In this document: one piece after another, positions 47,215-54,850 of the stretch
How positions within the stretch are numbered: position 1 is the stretch's first letter
Layout: each line of letters begins with the position of its first letter
Assembly: GCA_017795005.1 (NCBI GenBank)
Contig: CP051242.1
Coordinates: 1,570,976-1,634,975 of the forward strand
Length of the DNA: 64,000 bases
Direction of reading: 5' to 3'
DNA from: Balneolaceae bacterium
GTDB taxonomy: Bacteria; Bacteroidota; Rhodothermia; Balneolales; Balneolaceae
The notes under the pieces: generated by a model
Databases searched by the model: none
What the model saw: the letters and a program-made list of their open reading frames with translations, nothing else
What the model was told of the DNA's origin: nothing
Program-made: the position numbers and the translations under genes

Positions 47215-47242
47215 AAGAATGTTAACGAACAAAAACATTCTT
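47215..47242 (-). promoter_or_regulatory. Hairpin covering the leader of the CHAT gene
   Basis: The arms aagaatgtt (47215-47223) and aacattctt (47234-47242) form a 9-bp stem with a 10-nt loop, ending two bases before the CHAT start codon (47212, minus strand). It sits between the last lipoprotein gene and CHAT. It could mask the initiation region or stabilise the upstream mRNA so that far more lipoprotein than protease is made. No T tract follows on the minus strand. Confidence 0.4.
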
Positions 47243-47254
47243 TTCATGAAAAAA

Positions 47255-47443
47255 TTACAGTTTAGGCTTATTAACGATAGGTTTAACATCGTTTCCACCA
47301 GAGAAAGCGGCATCGTCAGTTACAGTGATGATGGTTTCAGGTTGAGTTGCATCGGCGGTAGCCTGAGTTTGTTGAGCCGGAGCACAAGCGAAAGAGATAG
47401 CAACGAGAGTAAGCAGAGCGAATAGAGACTTAAGTGATTTCAT
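47255..47443 (-). CDS. Small lipoprotein, array copy 1 (proximal to CHAT)
   Basis: 62 residues. The signal peptide (MKSLKSLFALLTLVAISFA) ends at the lipobox ISFAC, giving lipidated Cys20. The mature part is only 43 residues, rich in Q/T/A (CAPAQQTQATADAT) and then ETIITVTDDAAFSGG, with a basic tail NKPKL. The protein is identical to the three other copies. Compared with copies 2-4 this copy uses synonymous codons at Asn58 and Lys61, and it has CAA at Gln24. The lipobox, the purely synonymous variation and the position in an operon all support the minus-strand frame over the overlapping plus-strand frame. Function unknown; an envelope partner or substrate of CHAT is my hypothesis. Confidence 0.85.
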   Translation of the reverse strand: MKSLKSLFALLTLVAISFACAPAQQTQATADATQPETIITVTDDAAFSGGNDVKPIVNKPKL

Positions 47444-47486
47444 GGGATAAAGTTTTAAAAATTGAATTTGAGTGATTGAGAGTTAC

Positions 47487-47675
47487 TTACAGCTTAGGCT
47501 TGTTAACGATAGGTTTAACATCGTTTCCACCAGAGAAAGCGGCATCGTCAGTTACAGTGATGATGGTTTCAGGTTGAGTTGCATCGGCGGTAGCCTGAGT
47601 TTGCTGAGCTGGAGCACAAGCGAAAGAGATAGCAACGAGAGTAAGCAGAGCGAATAGAGACTTAAGTGATTTCAT
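47487..47675 (-). CDS. Small lipoprotein, array copy 2
   Basis: 62 residues, protein sequence identical to copies 1, 3 and 4, with lipobox ISFAC (Cys20). The nucleotide sequence is identical to copy 3 throughout the gene and both spacers. The start lies 43 bp after the stop of copy 3, with no recognisable promoter in the spacer, so it should be read from the promoter upstream of copy 4. Confidence 0.85.
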   Translation of the reverse strand: MKSLKSLFALLTLVAISFACAPAQQTQATADATQPETIITVTDDAAFSGGNDVKPIVNKPKL

Positions 47676-47718
47676 GGGATAAAGTTTTAAAAATTGAATT
47701 TGAGTGATTGAGAGTTAC

Positions 47719-47907
47719 TTACAGCTTAGGCTTGTTAACGATAGGTTTAACATCGTTTCCACCAGAGAAAGCGGCATCGTCAGTTACAGTGATGATGGTT
47801 TCAGGTTGAGTTGCATCGGCGGTAGCCTGAGTTTGCTGAGCTGGAGCACAAGCGAAAGAGATAGCAACGAGAGTAAGCAGAGCGAATAGAGACTTAAGTG
47901 ATTTCAT
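47719..47907 (-). CDS. Small lipoprotein, array copy 3
   Basis: 62 residues, identical in protein to the other copies and identical in DNA to copy 2. It carries CCA for Pro22 where copies 1 and 4 have CCG. Same lipobox (Cys20) and 43-residue mature peptide. Confidence 0.85.
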   Translation of the reverse strand: MKSLKSLFALLTLVAISFACAPAQQTQATADATQPETIITVTDDAAFSGGNDVKPIVNKPKL

Positions 47908-47950
47908 GGGATAAAGTTTTAAAAATTGAATTTGAGTGATTGAGAGTTAC

Positions 47951-48139
47951 TTACAGCTTAGGCTTGTTAACGATAGGTTTAACATCGTTTCCACCAGAGA
48001 AAGCGGCATCGTCAGTTACAGTGATGATGGTTTCAGGTTGAGTTGCATCGGCGGTAGCCTGAGTTTGCTGAGCCGGAGCACAAGCGAAAGAGATAGCAAC
48101 GAGAGTAAGCAGGGCAAATAGAGACTTAAGTGATTTCAT
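47951..48139 (-). CDS. Small lipoprotein, array copy 4 (promoter-proximal)
   Basis: 62 residues, identical in protein to the other copies. It differs from copies 1-3 by silent changes at Phe8 (TTT) and Ala9 (GCC). Its upstream sequence is unique rather than the repeated spacer, and this 345-bp region, shared with the divergent sigma factor gene, holds two candidate promoters. It is therefore the first gene of the presumed lipoprotein-CHAT operon. Confidence 0.87.
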   Translation of the reverse strand: MKSLKSLFALLTLVAISFACAPAQQTQATADATQPETIITVTDDAAFSGGNDVKPIVNKPKL

Positions 48140-48186
48140 TTTTGATATTATTTTTTGTTATAAGTTAAATTTATAGTCCAGATAAA

Positions 48187-48211
48187 GAGTTTTTTATATC
48201 TAATTTGTTAC
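48187..48211 (-). promoter_or_regulatory. Candidate ECF sigma promoter, proximal to the lipoprotein array
   Basis: On the minus strand, GTAACAAAT begins at 48211 and CTCTTTA follows, with the CTC ending at 48187. The spacing equals that of 48266-48290 and 43064-43090. The -10-like part lies about 48 bp before the start codon of copy 4. Confidence 0.45.
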
Positions 48212-48265
48212 AAAAAACTTGATATCTAGTACAATTTTAAAATTCATATTTATAGTTAAGTAAAG

Positions 48266-48290
48266 GAGTATTTTTCCTTTCTTTTGTTAC
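48266..48290 (-). promoter_or_regulatory. Candidate ECF sigma promoter, distal to the lipoprotein array
   Basis: On the minus strand, GTAACAAAA begins at 48290 and ACTCCTTTA follows, with the CTC ending at 48266. It has the same spacing as the proximal site 79 bp nearer the array. Confidence 0.45.
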
Positions 48291-48484
48291 AAAGAAAACC
48301 TACTTCAAAAAAAGGCAAGCTGTCAAATTTTTATTAAAATTTTTTAATACAGACTTTCAAAAGCCTGATTTCACTTCATATAATAGTTTTTTACTATCCC
48401 ACTTAATTTTATATTCATCGAAATCAGACACTCAATTAGTTTAGATTCCGAGTAGTTCTTAACAATAAATTCAGTGGTTACTTT

Positions 48485-49048
48485 TTGACAAAAAGCAGAG
48501 TAGATTATTCAGAGTTAGTTGACGCTCTTCAACAAGGGGATGAATCCAAATCCGGGGATTTAATTAATGAAATTATGCCTCGTTTAGAGGATTACTTAGT
48601 TGTAGTAATGAACGCCGAAAGGAATGCGGCAAGAGAATGTGTGCAACAAGCTTTTTTAGATGTTTTTGAGCAAATCAAGAAAGATAATATTAAAGAGAGC
48701 AAGTATATATTCAGCTATCTTATTAAGTCTTGTAGACATGAGTATTTAAGATATTCAAAACGTGAGCATAAATTTAAGTATGAAGAAGAAGCTCTTAACG
48801 TTTTGTATGAGCCAGAGCAACAGTTTCAAAACCTTTTGGATAAAGAGAGGCAAAGGATATTAGAGGAGTGCCTTAATGAACTCAAAGATAAATCTAAGAA
48901 ATTCATTGAATATTTTATTGATAAGCCGGATGCTTCAACAGATGAAGCAACTGAAGAATTTGGATTATCAAGTGCAAATGTACGAACACGGAAGTCAAGA
49001 ATTTTGAGTCGACTTCATCATTGCTATAAAAGAAAATCTAACGAATAG
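48485..49048 (+). CDS. ECF-type RNA polymerase sigma factor
   Basis: A 187-residue sigma-70-like protein with only regions 2 and 4. Region 2 spans about 25-95 (CVQQAFLDVFEQIKKDN, IFSYLIKSCRHEYLRYSKRE). Region 4 spans about 120-183 (LEECLNELKDKSKKFIEYF, EFGLSSANVRTRKSRILSRL) with its HTH. The start is a TTG at 48485: the frame has a TAG stop 48 bp upstream and no ATG or GTG between. A rare start may keep expression low. It is divergent from the lipoprotein-CHAT operon and convergent with the DUF6992-like gene, whose stop abuts its own. It probably directs polymerase to genes of this locus (inference). Confidence 0.85.
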   Translation: MTKSRVDYSELVDALQQGDESKSGDLINEIMPRLEDYLVVVMNAERNAARECVQQAFLDVFEQIKKDNIKESKYIFSYLIKSCRHEYLRYSKREHKFKYEEEALNVLYEPEQQFQNLLDKERQRILEECLNELKDKSKKFIEYFIDKPDASTDEATEEFGLSSANVRTRKSRILSRLHHCYKRKSNE

Positions 49049-49669
49049 TTAAAAGAATATCGAAAACCCGGTTGGTTGGAAAGCTATTTCTGTTCCGGAA
49101 ATGGCAATTTTATTTGTTTGAGGATGATGTATCAAATAAAGTATACTATCAAACAAAAATAAAAAACCGCCCTGTAGTACTATTGACTTTCCGTAGCCAG
49201 TTAAACGGGATGAAGTTTGTTTTAAACCTCTTTTCCATAGATAAATACCTGTACCGATATATCCTAGATCTAAACCTGCATTGATGAGTAGTATCCGATC
49301 AAATCGGTTTAATTCAGAAAATATTTGAGTACTGTTTAAGGATAAATCAGTATTCATTGCTCCAAATAATCCAAAAGCTGCAATTCCCAGATTTATAGTA
49401 TTCCAGGCTGCATTCATTTGAAAGAAATATTTCTTCTCTTCTTTATATCGAACAGTTCCTGCTACTCCAGAGAGAATATTAAAAGTAGCCCAACTTCCAA
49501 GAACCAACATACCTGATTTTTGTATAGAAATTGACTGTTCGAGTATCTTTTGGGCTTCAAAACCCAAGATTTGTGCGTGTAACAAATTAGAACAAAACCA
49601 GAGAATTATAATAACAGAAACAGGGAATTTTACTTTTTTAAATGTGTAACAGTTTTTGAAAATATTCAT
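49049..49669 (-). CDS. Small multi-pass membrane protein, DUF6992-like
   Basis: A 206-residue protein with an N-terminal signal or TM (about 13-33, FPVSVIIILWFCSNLLHAQ) and about four further hydrophobic segments (SGMLVLGSWATFNILSGVAG, TINLGIAAFGLFGAM, LLINAGLDLGYIGTGIYLW, VLQGGFLFLFDSILYLI). I recall similar proteins under DUF6992 in Bacteroidota, with no known function. Its ATG overlaps the TGA of pdeM (ATGA, 49666-49669), so it belongs to the helicase-pdeM operon rather than to the sigma factor locus. Confidence 0.72.
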   Translation of the reverse strand: MNIFKNCYTFKKVKFPVSVIIILWFCSNLLHAQILGFEAQKILEQSISIQKSGMLVLGSWATFNILSGVAGTVRYKEEKKYFFQMNAAWNTINLGIAAFGLFGAMNTDLSLNSTQIFSELNRFDRILLINAGLDLGYIGTGIYLWKRGLKQTSSRLTGYGKSIVLQGGFLFLFDSILYLIHHPQTNKIAISGTEIAFQPTGFSIFF

Positions 49670-50325
49670 GATATCTGCATTATTTGATCTTCAATAATTC
49701 CGAATACAAACTCATCGACTTTTGGTTTGATAGTATGTGTTCCAGTAAAATTTCCGAAAGCAGGTAGAAGTGCTCCATTACTTCCAAAGTAGAAACAAGG
49801 AATTCTTTTAGCTTGCCTGCCTTTTCCAATAAAACGCACGGAAGGATGAACATGACCTGAAATAGGATATAATCCCTGTGAATTTCTATTTGTAAAAGCT
49901 TCATGCATTAATAGGAAAGGGGCTACAGATATTTCATAAGAAGTTGTAAGTCCCATATCCTGATATTCTTCCGGAGGGTGAAAATCATGGTTCCCAATTG
50001 CTAAGTGCATCTTAATTGATTGGTGTTGATTTTTCCATTGTATAAATGAATTCCACTCAGAATTTTTTTGACTATGAAATAAATCACCCAAAAATAGAAT
50101 TTGCCTTGGTGAATACAAATCAATCAGAAGATTCAATCTGGTTAGGTTCTGATCATCGACTTTTTTTGGAATCGCAATTCCTGATTTTCTGAAGTGACCT
50201 GCTTTGCCTAGGTGCAGATCCGAAACAATAAGAGCTTCTTTATTAGCCCAGTAGATGGCTTTTTCAACAGAGAGTATTAATTCCTGATCAAGAAAAGTAA
50301 ATGTTAATTCTTTTACTGTACTCAA
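49666..50325 (-). CDS. pdeM: Ligase-associated DNA damage response endonuclease PdeM
   Basis: A 219-residue calcineurin-type metallophosphoesterase. The metal motifs are all seen: SDLHLGKAGHFRKSG (about 36-50), FLGDLFHS, AIGNHDFHPP and ISGHVHPSVRF. The HLGK...FR(K/R)SG sequence is characteristic of the DNA-ligase-associated group. It starts with TTG at 50325, one base after the helicase stop; no ATG is available nearby. It should act with the helicase, the exonuclease and the ATP-dependent ligase at 30.4-33.2 kb in processing DNA ends (family knowledge). Confidence 0.9.
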   Translation of the reverse strand: MSTVKELTFTFLDQELILSVEKAIYWANKEALIVSDLHLGKAGHFRKSGIAIPKKVDDQNLTRLNLLIDLYSPRQILFLGDLFHSQKNSEWNSFIQWKNQHQSIKMHLAIGNHDFHPPEEYQDMGLTTSYEISVAPFLLMHEAFTNRNSQGLYPISGHVHPSVRFIGKGRQAKRIPCFYFGSNGALLPAFGNFTGTHTIKPKVDEFVFGIIEDQIMQIS

Positions 50326-50326
50326 C

Positions 50327-52798
50327 TTATTTCACATGTTTTTCTAGTTGCATCTGCATCTTTTTGATACGGTCGATAAGTTTTTCTGAACTTAGTTTTT
50401 CCCTAAGCCTGTCGACCATAATAGGGAAAGCATAAGGGGTAAAACGTTCGGTATGATTTAAAACAATTTCCTGATTCTGAATTTTTATCAGTGCTTTTCT
50501 AAGTCTTATTTCGTCGAGTTGAAAAAACATTACCTCATCAAAAGCTTGTTGGATAAGTAAGTGATCAGGTTCATATTCAACAAAAACATCAAAAAGTAAA
50601 CTTGTTGACATCCTCAAATGCCTGGCTTTACGTTGTTCACCTGGAAATCCGTGAAATACAAGTCCTGCAACCTGACTGATTTCCCAAAATCTGCGTTTAG
50701 CCATTTCACTATTATTGAGGCTCGATCGAATATCTTCAACCAGATTTTCAGGGGATAAAATATCATTTTCCAGAGCTTCTTCAATTGGAATATCCTGATC
50801 AGAAAGCAGTTCGAAACCGTAATCATTCATTGCTATAGAAAATGTAATAGGTTTCATTTTAGAAATTCGCTGAGCTAATAATGCAGACATTCCTTCATGA
50901 ACGTATCTTCCCTCGAAAGGAAAAAAGAAAACATGGCACCCTTCTCTTGAATAGCTTTTCTCAATAAGGAACTGATTTTCTCCTGGAAGAATGGACCAAT
51001 CTTTTTGAACATCCAAAATTGGAGAGATGGTTTCCAATTCAATCATTCCAGTATCTCCCGAAATAGCTTTTTGCATGGTTCTTCTAAGGATTTTAGACAT
51101 ATTTGAGGATAAAGACATTCGTCCTCCCATATAGCTCGGTACTCTTGATTTAGAACCTTTCGCCCGTCGCACGAAAGCTGAGTTTTCTTTAATCTGAATC
51201 AACTCAAGATTTCTTCCGGCAAACCAAAATTTATCTCCAATATTCAGGCTACTTATAAATGTCTCCTCAATTGAACCCAGTGATCCGCCACTTAAATATT
51301 TTACACGCATCATTGAATCGCTCGAAATAGTTCCAATACTCATTCGGTGTCTGCGAGCTACTTTTCTATCAATCACCCGATAAATTCCATCTTCATCTAT
51401 AATAACTTTGGAATACTCAGGGTAATTACGCAGTGATTTACCCCCGGTAGTTATAAAAGTAAGGACCCATTCCCATTCTTTATCTGATAAATCCTGATAG
51501 CAAAAGGTACTTCGGAGTTCAGGAAGTAACACATCAGGTATAAATCCATCGGAAACAGCAAGGGTAACTAAATACTGAACCAGCACATCCATAGGTTTCA
51601 GAATGGGTTCTCTGCTTTCCATTTCTGTATTATTGATGGCCTCTTTTAATGCAGCAGCTTCGATAAGCTCCAAAGCATGGGTTGGTACAAAGTAGATTTT
51701 ACTGGTAGCACCAGGGCTGTGACCGCTTCTTCCGGCTCTTTGCATAAACCGTGCAACCCCTTTTGGGCTACCAATTTGGATTACGGTGTCAACCGGACTA
51801 AAATCCACCCCTAAATCCAAACTTGAAGTACATACAACAGCTTTTAAAATACCTTCATGAAGTGAATCCTCAACCCAATCTCTTACTCCCCGGTCTAAAG
51901 AACCATGATGGATAGCAATAGTACCAGCAAGATCAGGCCGGGCATCTAATATTCGTTGGAACCAGACCTCAGCCTGACCTCGTGTATTAGTAAAAATAAG
52001 CGTCGAAGTATGTTCATCAATAATTGGAAGAATTTTGTGTAGAAGGTTTAGTCCCAGATGACCATACCATGGGAATTTGTCAATCTCATCGGGAAGTACT
52101 GAATTGATCTGAATATCTTTTTCGATATGCGCTTTAATAATTGTTGAATTTTCGGAACTATGATCTGATCCGAGCAGTACTTCCAACGCTTCTTCCAGAT
52201 TTCCGATAGTGGCAGAAATTCCCCATATGGAAAGGTCAGGTCTTAATGATTTCAAACGGGAAAGTCCGAGTTCAACCTGAATTCCTCGTTTTGAGCCTAA
52301 TAATTCATGCCATTCATCTACGATAATCGCATCCAGGTTTTTGAAATGTCTCTCATAGTTTTTCTGTGCCATTAAAATATGGATACTTTCCGGTGTAGTT
52401 ATTAATACTTCCGGCATCTTCCTGTTCTGTTTTTGTTTAATGGATTGGGAGACATCTCCTGTTCGTCTTCCTACTTGCCAGGGAATTCCCATTTCATCCA
52501 AAGATTGTTGTAACGCATTTTGGATATCTTTAGCTAGTGCACGAAGAGGAGTAATCCACAGAACTTTCAGTCCATTATCAGTTTTTGTCGAGTAGTCTTG
52601 GGGATGCTCATCAATCCATTTAATCACATTTGGCATCCAGAGAGCGAATGTCTTACCACTTCCGGTAGGGGCGTTTAACAATCCATTTTTACCATCGAGA
52701 AAAGCATCCCATACTTCAGACTGAAATGGAAAGATATTCCAACCTTTGGATGAGAACCACTGCTCTACAATTTCACGTCCTTTGGATGTTGATTTCAT
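50327..52798 (-). CDS. Ligase-associated DNA damage response DEXH helicase (Lhr-type)
   Basis: An 823-residue superfamily 2 helicase. Motifs seen in order: Q-motif region (FPFQSEVWDAFLDGK), Walker A NAPTGSGKTFALWMP, Ia WITPLRALAKDI, motif II VDEWHELLGS, motif III GISATIGNLEEA, motif V CTSSLDLGVDFSPVDTV, motif VI QRAGRSGHSPG. A winged-helix and Lhr-specific C-terminal domain follow (about 440-800). The length suits the short ligase-associated Lhr family rather than the 1500-residue Lhr. It is first gene of the operon with pdeM. The unit probably unwinds damaged DNA for end processing. Confidence 0.93.
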   Translation of the reverse strand: MKSTSKGREIVEQWFSSKGWNIFPFQSEVWDAFLDGKNGLLNAPTGSGKTFALWMPNVIKWIDEHPQDYSTKTDNGLKVLWITPLRALAKDIQNALQQSLDEMGIPWQVGRRTGDVSQSIKQKQNRKMPEVLITTPESIHILMAQKNYERHFKNLDAIIVDEWHELLGSKRGIQVELGLSRLKSLRPDLSIWGISATIGNLEEALEVLLGSDHSSENSTIIKAHIEKDIQINSVLPDEIDKFPWYGHLGLNLLHKILPIIDEHTSTLIFTNTRGQAEVWFQRILDARPDLAGTIAIHHGSLDRGVRDWVEDSLHEGILKAVVCTSSLDLGVDFSPVDTVIQIGSPKGVARFMQRAGRSGHSPGATSKIYFVPTHALELIEAAALKEAINNTEMESREPILKPMDVLVQYLVTLAVSDGFIPDVLLPELRSTFCYQDLSDKEWEWVLTFITTGGKSLRNYPEYSKVIIDEDGIYRVIDRKVARRHRMSIGTISSDSMMRVKYLSGGSLGSIEETFISSLNIGDKFWFAGRNLELIQIKENSAFVRRAKGSKSRVPSYMGGRMSLSSNMSKILRRTMQKAISGDTGMIELETISPILDVQKDWSILPGENQFLIEKSYSREGCHVFFFPFEGRYVHEGMSALLAQRISKMKPITFSIAMNDYGFELLSDQDIPIEEALENDILSPENLVEDIRSSLNNSEMAKRRFWEISQVAGLVFHGFPGEQRKARHLRMSTSLLFDVFVEYEPDHLLIQQAFDEVMFFQLDEIRLRKALIKIQNQEIVLNHTERFTPYAFPIMVDRLREKLSSEKLIDRIKKMQMQLEKHVK

Positions 52799-52879
52799 GT
52801 ACTGAATTTATGCTTGATTCTCCGCTTAAAAAACGTCAACATTAGCGGTCTGAAAACCTAACTGAATTTGTATTAAAAA

Positions 52880-54778
52880 ATGTGGCTGAATATAAAATCG
52901 TTCAATGAATACAACGAAACTTTTAATGACAGTGAAAAAGACCGATTAGCTTTCTGGGAACACGAAGCAGGGACTTTTTACTGGAGAAAAAGATGGGATA
53001 AAGTTCAAACCGGAGGATTTGAATCAGCCGACATAAAGTGGTTTGAAGGGGGTAAGCTGAATATCACTGAAAATGCACTGGATCGTCACCTAAATACAAT
53101 TGGAAATAAGACGGCATTTATTTTTGAGCCTAATCACCCGGATTCATTTCGCAGAACGATTACCTTCAAACAGTTGCATGAGGATGTATGTCGTTTTAGT
53201 AATGTATTGACCGATAAAGGGATCAAAAAAGGAGACCGAGTTTGTATTTATATGGCAATGACTCCGGAACTGGTGATTGCAGCTTTAGCTTGTGCCCGAA
53301 TTGGTGCTGTTCATTCTATTGTTTTCGCTGGATTTTCAGCACAATCTCTCAGCGACCGTATTAATGACTGCGATGCCAAGATGCTCATAACCAATGACGG
53401 TTTAAGAAGAGGAGATAAGCACGTTCCTTTGAAGGATATTTCAGATGAAGCCCTGAAAACCAGTCCATCGGTTAAAAGTGTTATTGTTTGTCAACGTACT
53501 AACCGCGATATCGATTGGGTAGAAGGTCGGGATGAGTGGTGGCATAATTTGATAAGAAATGCCTCAAAAGAACATGAAGCCGTCGAAATGGATGCAGAAG
53601 ACCCGCTATTCATTCTATATACCTCCGGTTCAACCGGGAAGCCAAAAGGGGTAGTTCATACTTGCGGTGGATATATGGTCTATACAAGCTACTCATTCAG
53701 AAATGTATTTCAGGTGGGGGCTGATGATGTCTATTGGTGCACAGCTGACGCGGGCTGGATTACCGGACACAGTTATATCATTTACGGTCCATTATTTACA
53801 GGAACCACAGGAATTATTTTTGAAGGAACTCCGACCTATCCGGATGCAGGGCGTTTTTGGGAAGTAGTGGAAAAGTACAAAGTGACTCACTTTTACACCG
53901 CTCCAACAGCGATTCGCGCACTGATGAGCTATGACCTGGATTTTGTTAAGAAATACGATTTGAGCTCGCTTAAAGTGCTTGGATCAGTAGGTGAGCCGAT
54001 CAATGAAGAAGCATGGCATTGGTACCATACTCATATCGGGAATGGAAGATGCTCTATTGTGGATACCTGGTGGCAAACGGAAACCGGAGGCATTATGATT
54101 TCGCCACTGGCAGGAATCACTCCGACCAAACCCGGATTTGCGACACTTCCACTTCCAGGAATTTTTCCTGTTTTGATGGACGAAAATGGTAATGAAATTG
54201 AAGGGAATGGAGTGGAAGGAAATCTCTGCATCAAACATCCCTGGCCATCGATTGCTAGAACGGTATATGGAGACCATGAGCGCTACAAGCAAACCTACCT
54301 TTCCACCTACAAAGGCTATTACTTTACGGGTGATGGATGTAGAAGAGATGAAGATGGATATTACCGAATTACAGGACGTGTGGATGATGTGTTGAATGTA
54401 TCAGGTCACCGTTTGGGAACTGCCGAAATCGAAAATGCGCTGGATGAACATAACAGAGTTGTAGAAACAGCTGTGGTAGGATACCCTCACGACATCAAAG
54501 GACAGGGTGTGTATGCTTTTATGATTTGTGATGGAGATGTCAAAGACACGGATGCTTTTAAGAAAGAATTGCTGGATTTGGTCGTGAAAATAATCGGGCC
54601 AATTGCCAAGCCGGATAAAATTCAGATAGTGCCCGGACTCCCAAAAACCCGTTCCGGAAAAATCATGCGCCGAATTCTTAGAAAAGTAGCTGCTAATGAT
54701 CTGGATAATCTGGGAGATACCTCAACCTTACTGGATCCAAGTGTAGTGGAAGCGATTAAGAATGGGAAGGCTATTTAG
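52880..54778 (+). CDS. acs: Acetyl-CoA synthetase
   Basis: A 632-residue AMP-forming enzyme that makes acetyl-CoA from acetate, ATP and CoA. Seen: the N-terminal ACAS domain (FNEYNETFNDSEKDRLAFWE), the AMP-binding P-loop YTSGSTGKPKGVVHT, DTWWQTETGGIMI, YFTGDGCRRDEDGYYRITGR, and the C-terminal PKTRSGKIMRRILRK in which Lys594 is the residue that protein acetyltransferases inhibit in this family. Length is normal (E. coli 652). Single gene, divergent from the helicase operon. A palindromic intergenic element follows. Confidence 0.95.
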   Translation: MWLNIKSFNEYNETFNDSEKDRLAFWEHEAGTFYWRKRWDKVQTGGFESADIKWFEGGKLNITENALDRHLNTIGNKTAFIFEPNHPDSFRRTITFKQLHEDVCRFSNVLTDKGIKKGDRVCIYMAMTPELVIAALACARIGAVHSIVFAGFSAQSLSDRINDCDAKMLITNDGLRRGDKHVPLKDISDEALKTSPSVKSVIVCQRTNRDIDWVEGRDEWWHNLIRNASKEHEAVEMDAEDPLFILYTSGSTGKPKGVVHTCGGYMVYTSYSFRNVFQVGADDVYWCTADAGWITGHSYIIYGPLFTGTTGIIFEGTPTYPDAGRFWEVVEKYKVTHFYTAPTAIRALMSYDLDFVKKYDLSSLKVLGSVGEPINEEAWHWYHTHIGNGRCSIVDTWWQTETGGIMISPLAGITPTKPGFATLPLPGIFPVLMDENGNEIEGNGVEGNLCIKHPWPSIARTVYGDHERYKQTYLSTYKGYYFTGDGCRRDEDGYYRITGRVDDVLNVSGHRLGTAEIENALDEHNRVVETAVVGYPHDIKGQGVYAFMICDGDVKDTDAFKKELLDLVVKIIGPIAKPDKIQIVPGLPKTRSGKIMRRILRKVAANDLDNLGDTSTLLDPSVVEAIKNGKAI

Positions 54779-54804
54779 GTTTTTTATTTTTTCAATTGTG
54801 ATAG

Positions 54805-54824
54805 ATGCGTTGCATGCAACGCAT
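54805..54824. repeat. 20-bp perfect palindrome, REP-like copy 1
   Basis: The sequence atgcgttgcatgcaacgcat is its own reverse complement. A close relative with the same flanks (agatgcgttgcatgc before, ttactgg after) is at 56676-56695. It lies between acs (plus) and a membrane protein gene (minus). Confidence 0.75.
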
Positions 54825-54850
54825 TTAACTGGGATTTTGATTAATTAAAT

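Larger units (their letters stand above)
47255..48139 (-). repeat. Tandem array of four lipoprotein genes, 232-bp period
   Basis: Four units each contain a 189-bp gene. Adjacent genes are separated by a 43-bp spacer that is identical all three times (47444-47486, 47676-47718, 47908-47950). Genes start at 48139, 47907, 47675 and 47443 (minus strand). Six base positions vary among the coding copies, and all six are synonymous (codons for Phe8, Ala9, Pro22, Gln24, Asn58, Lys61). Homology stops sharply at both ends of the array. This is the pattern of recent amplification or gene conversion under selection for protein sequence. Confidence 0.95.
48140..48484. other. 345-bp divergent control region between lipoprotein array and sigma factor
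   Basis: Very AT-rich and without a gene. It holds two same-orientation GTAACAAA/CTC motif pairs on the minus strand (48187-48211 and 48266-48290), 79 bp apart. No matching site points toward the sigma factor gene on the plus strand. Confidence 0.65.

Noticed and set aside
47219..48121. Plus-strand open frames of 61-68 codons repeated through the lipoprotein array
   Set aside because: They are the antisense of the lipoprotein genes. The minus frames have a signal peptide with lipobox, and all variable sites are silent in that frame.
47255..48139. Array with regular period considered as a CRISPR
   Set aside because: The units are 232 bp, fully coding and near identical throughout; there are no short repeats with unique spacers and no cas genes.
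6122..48139. Near-equal size of the 233-bp duplication in the giant gene and the 232-bp period of the lipoprotein array
   Set aside because: The sequences are unrelated; the similar lengths are coincidence.
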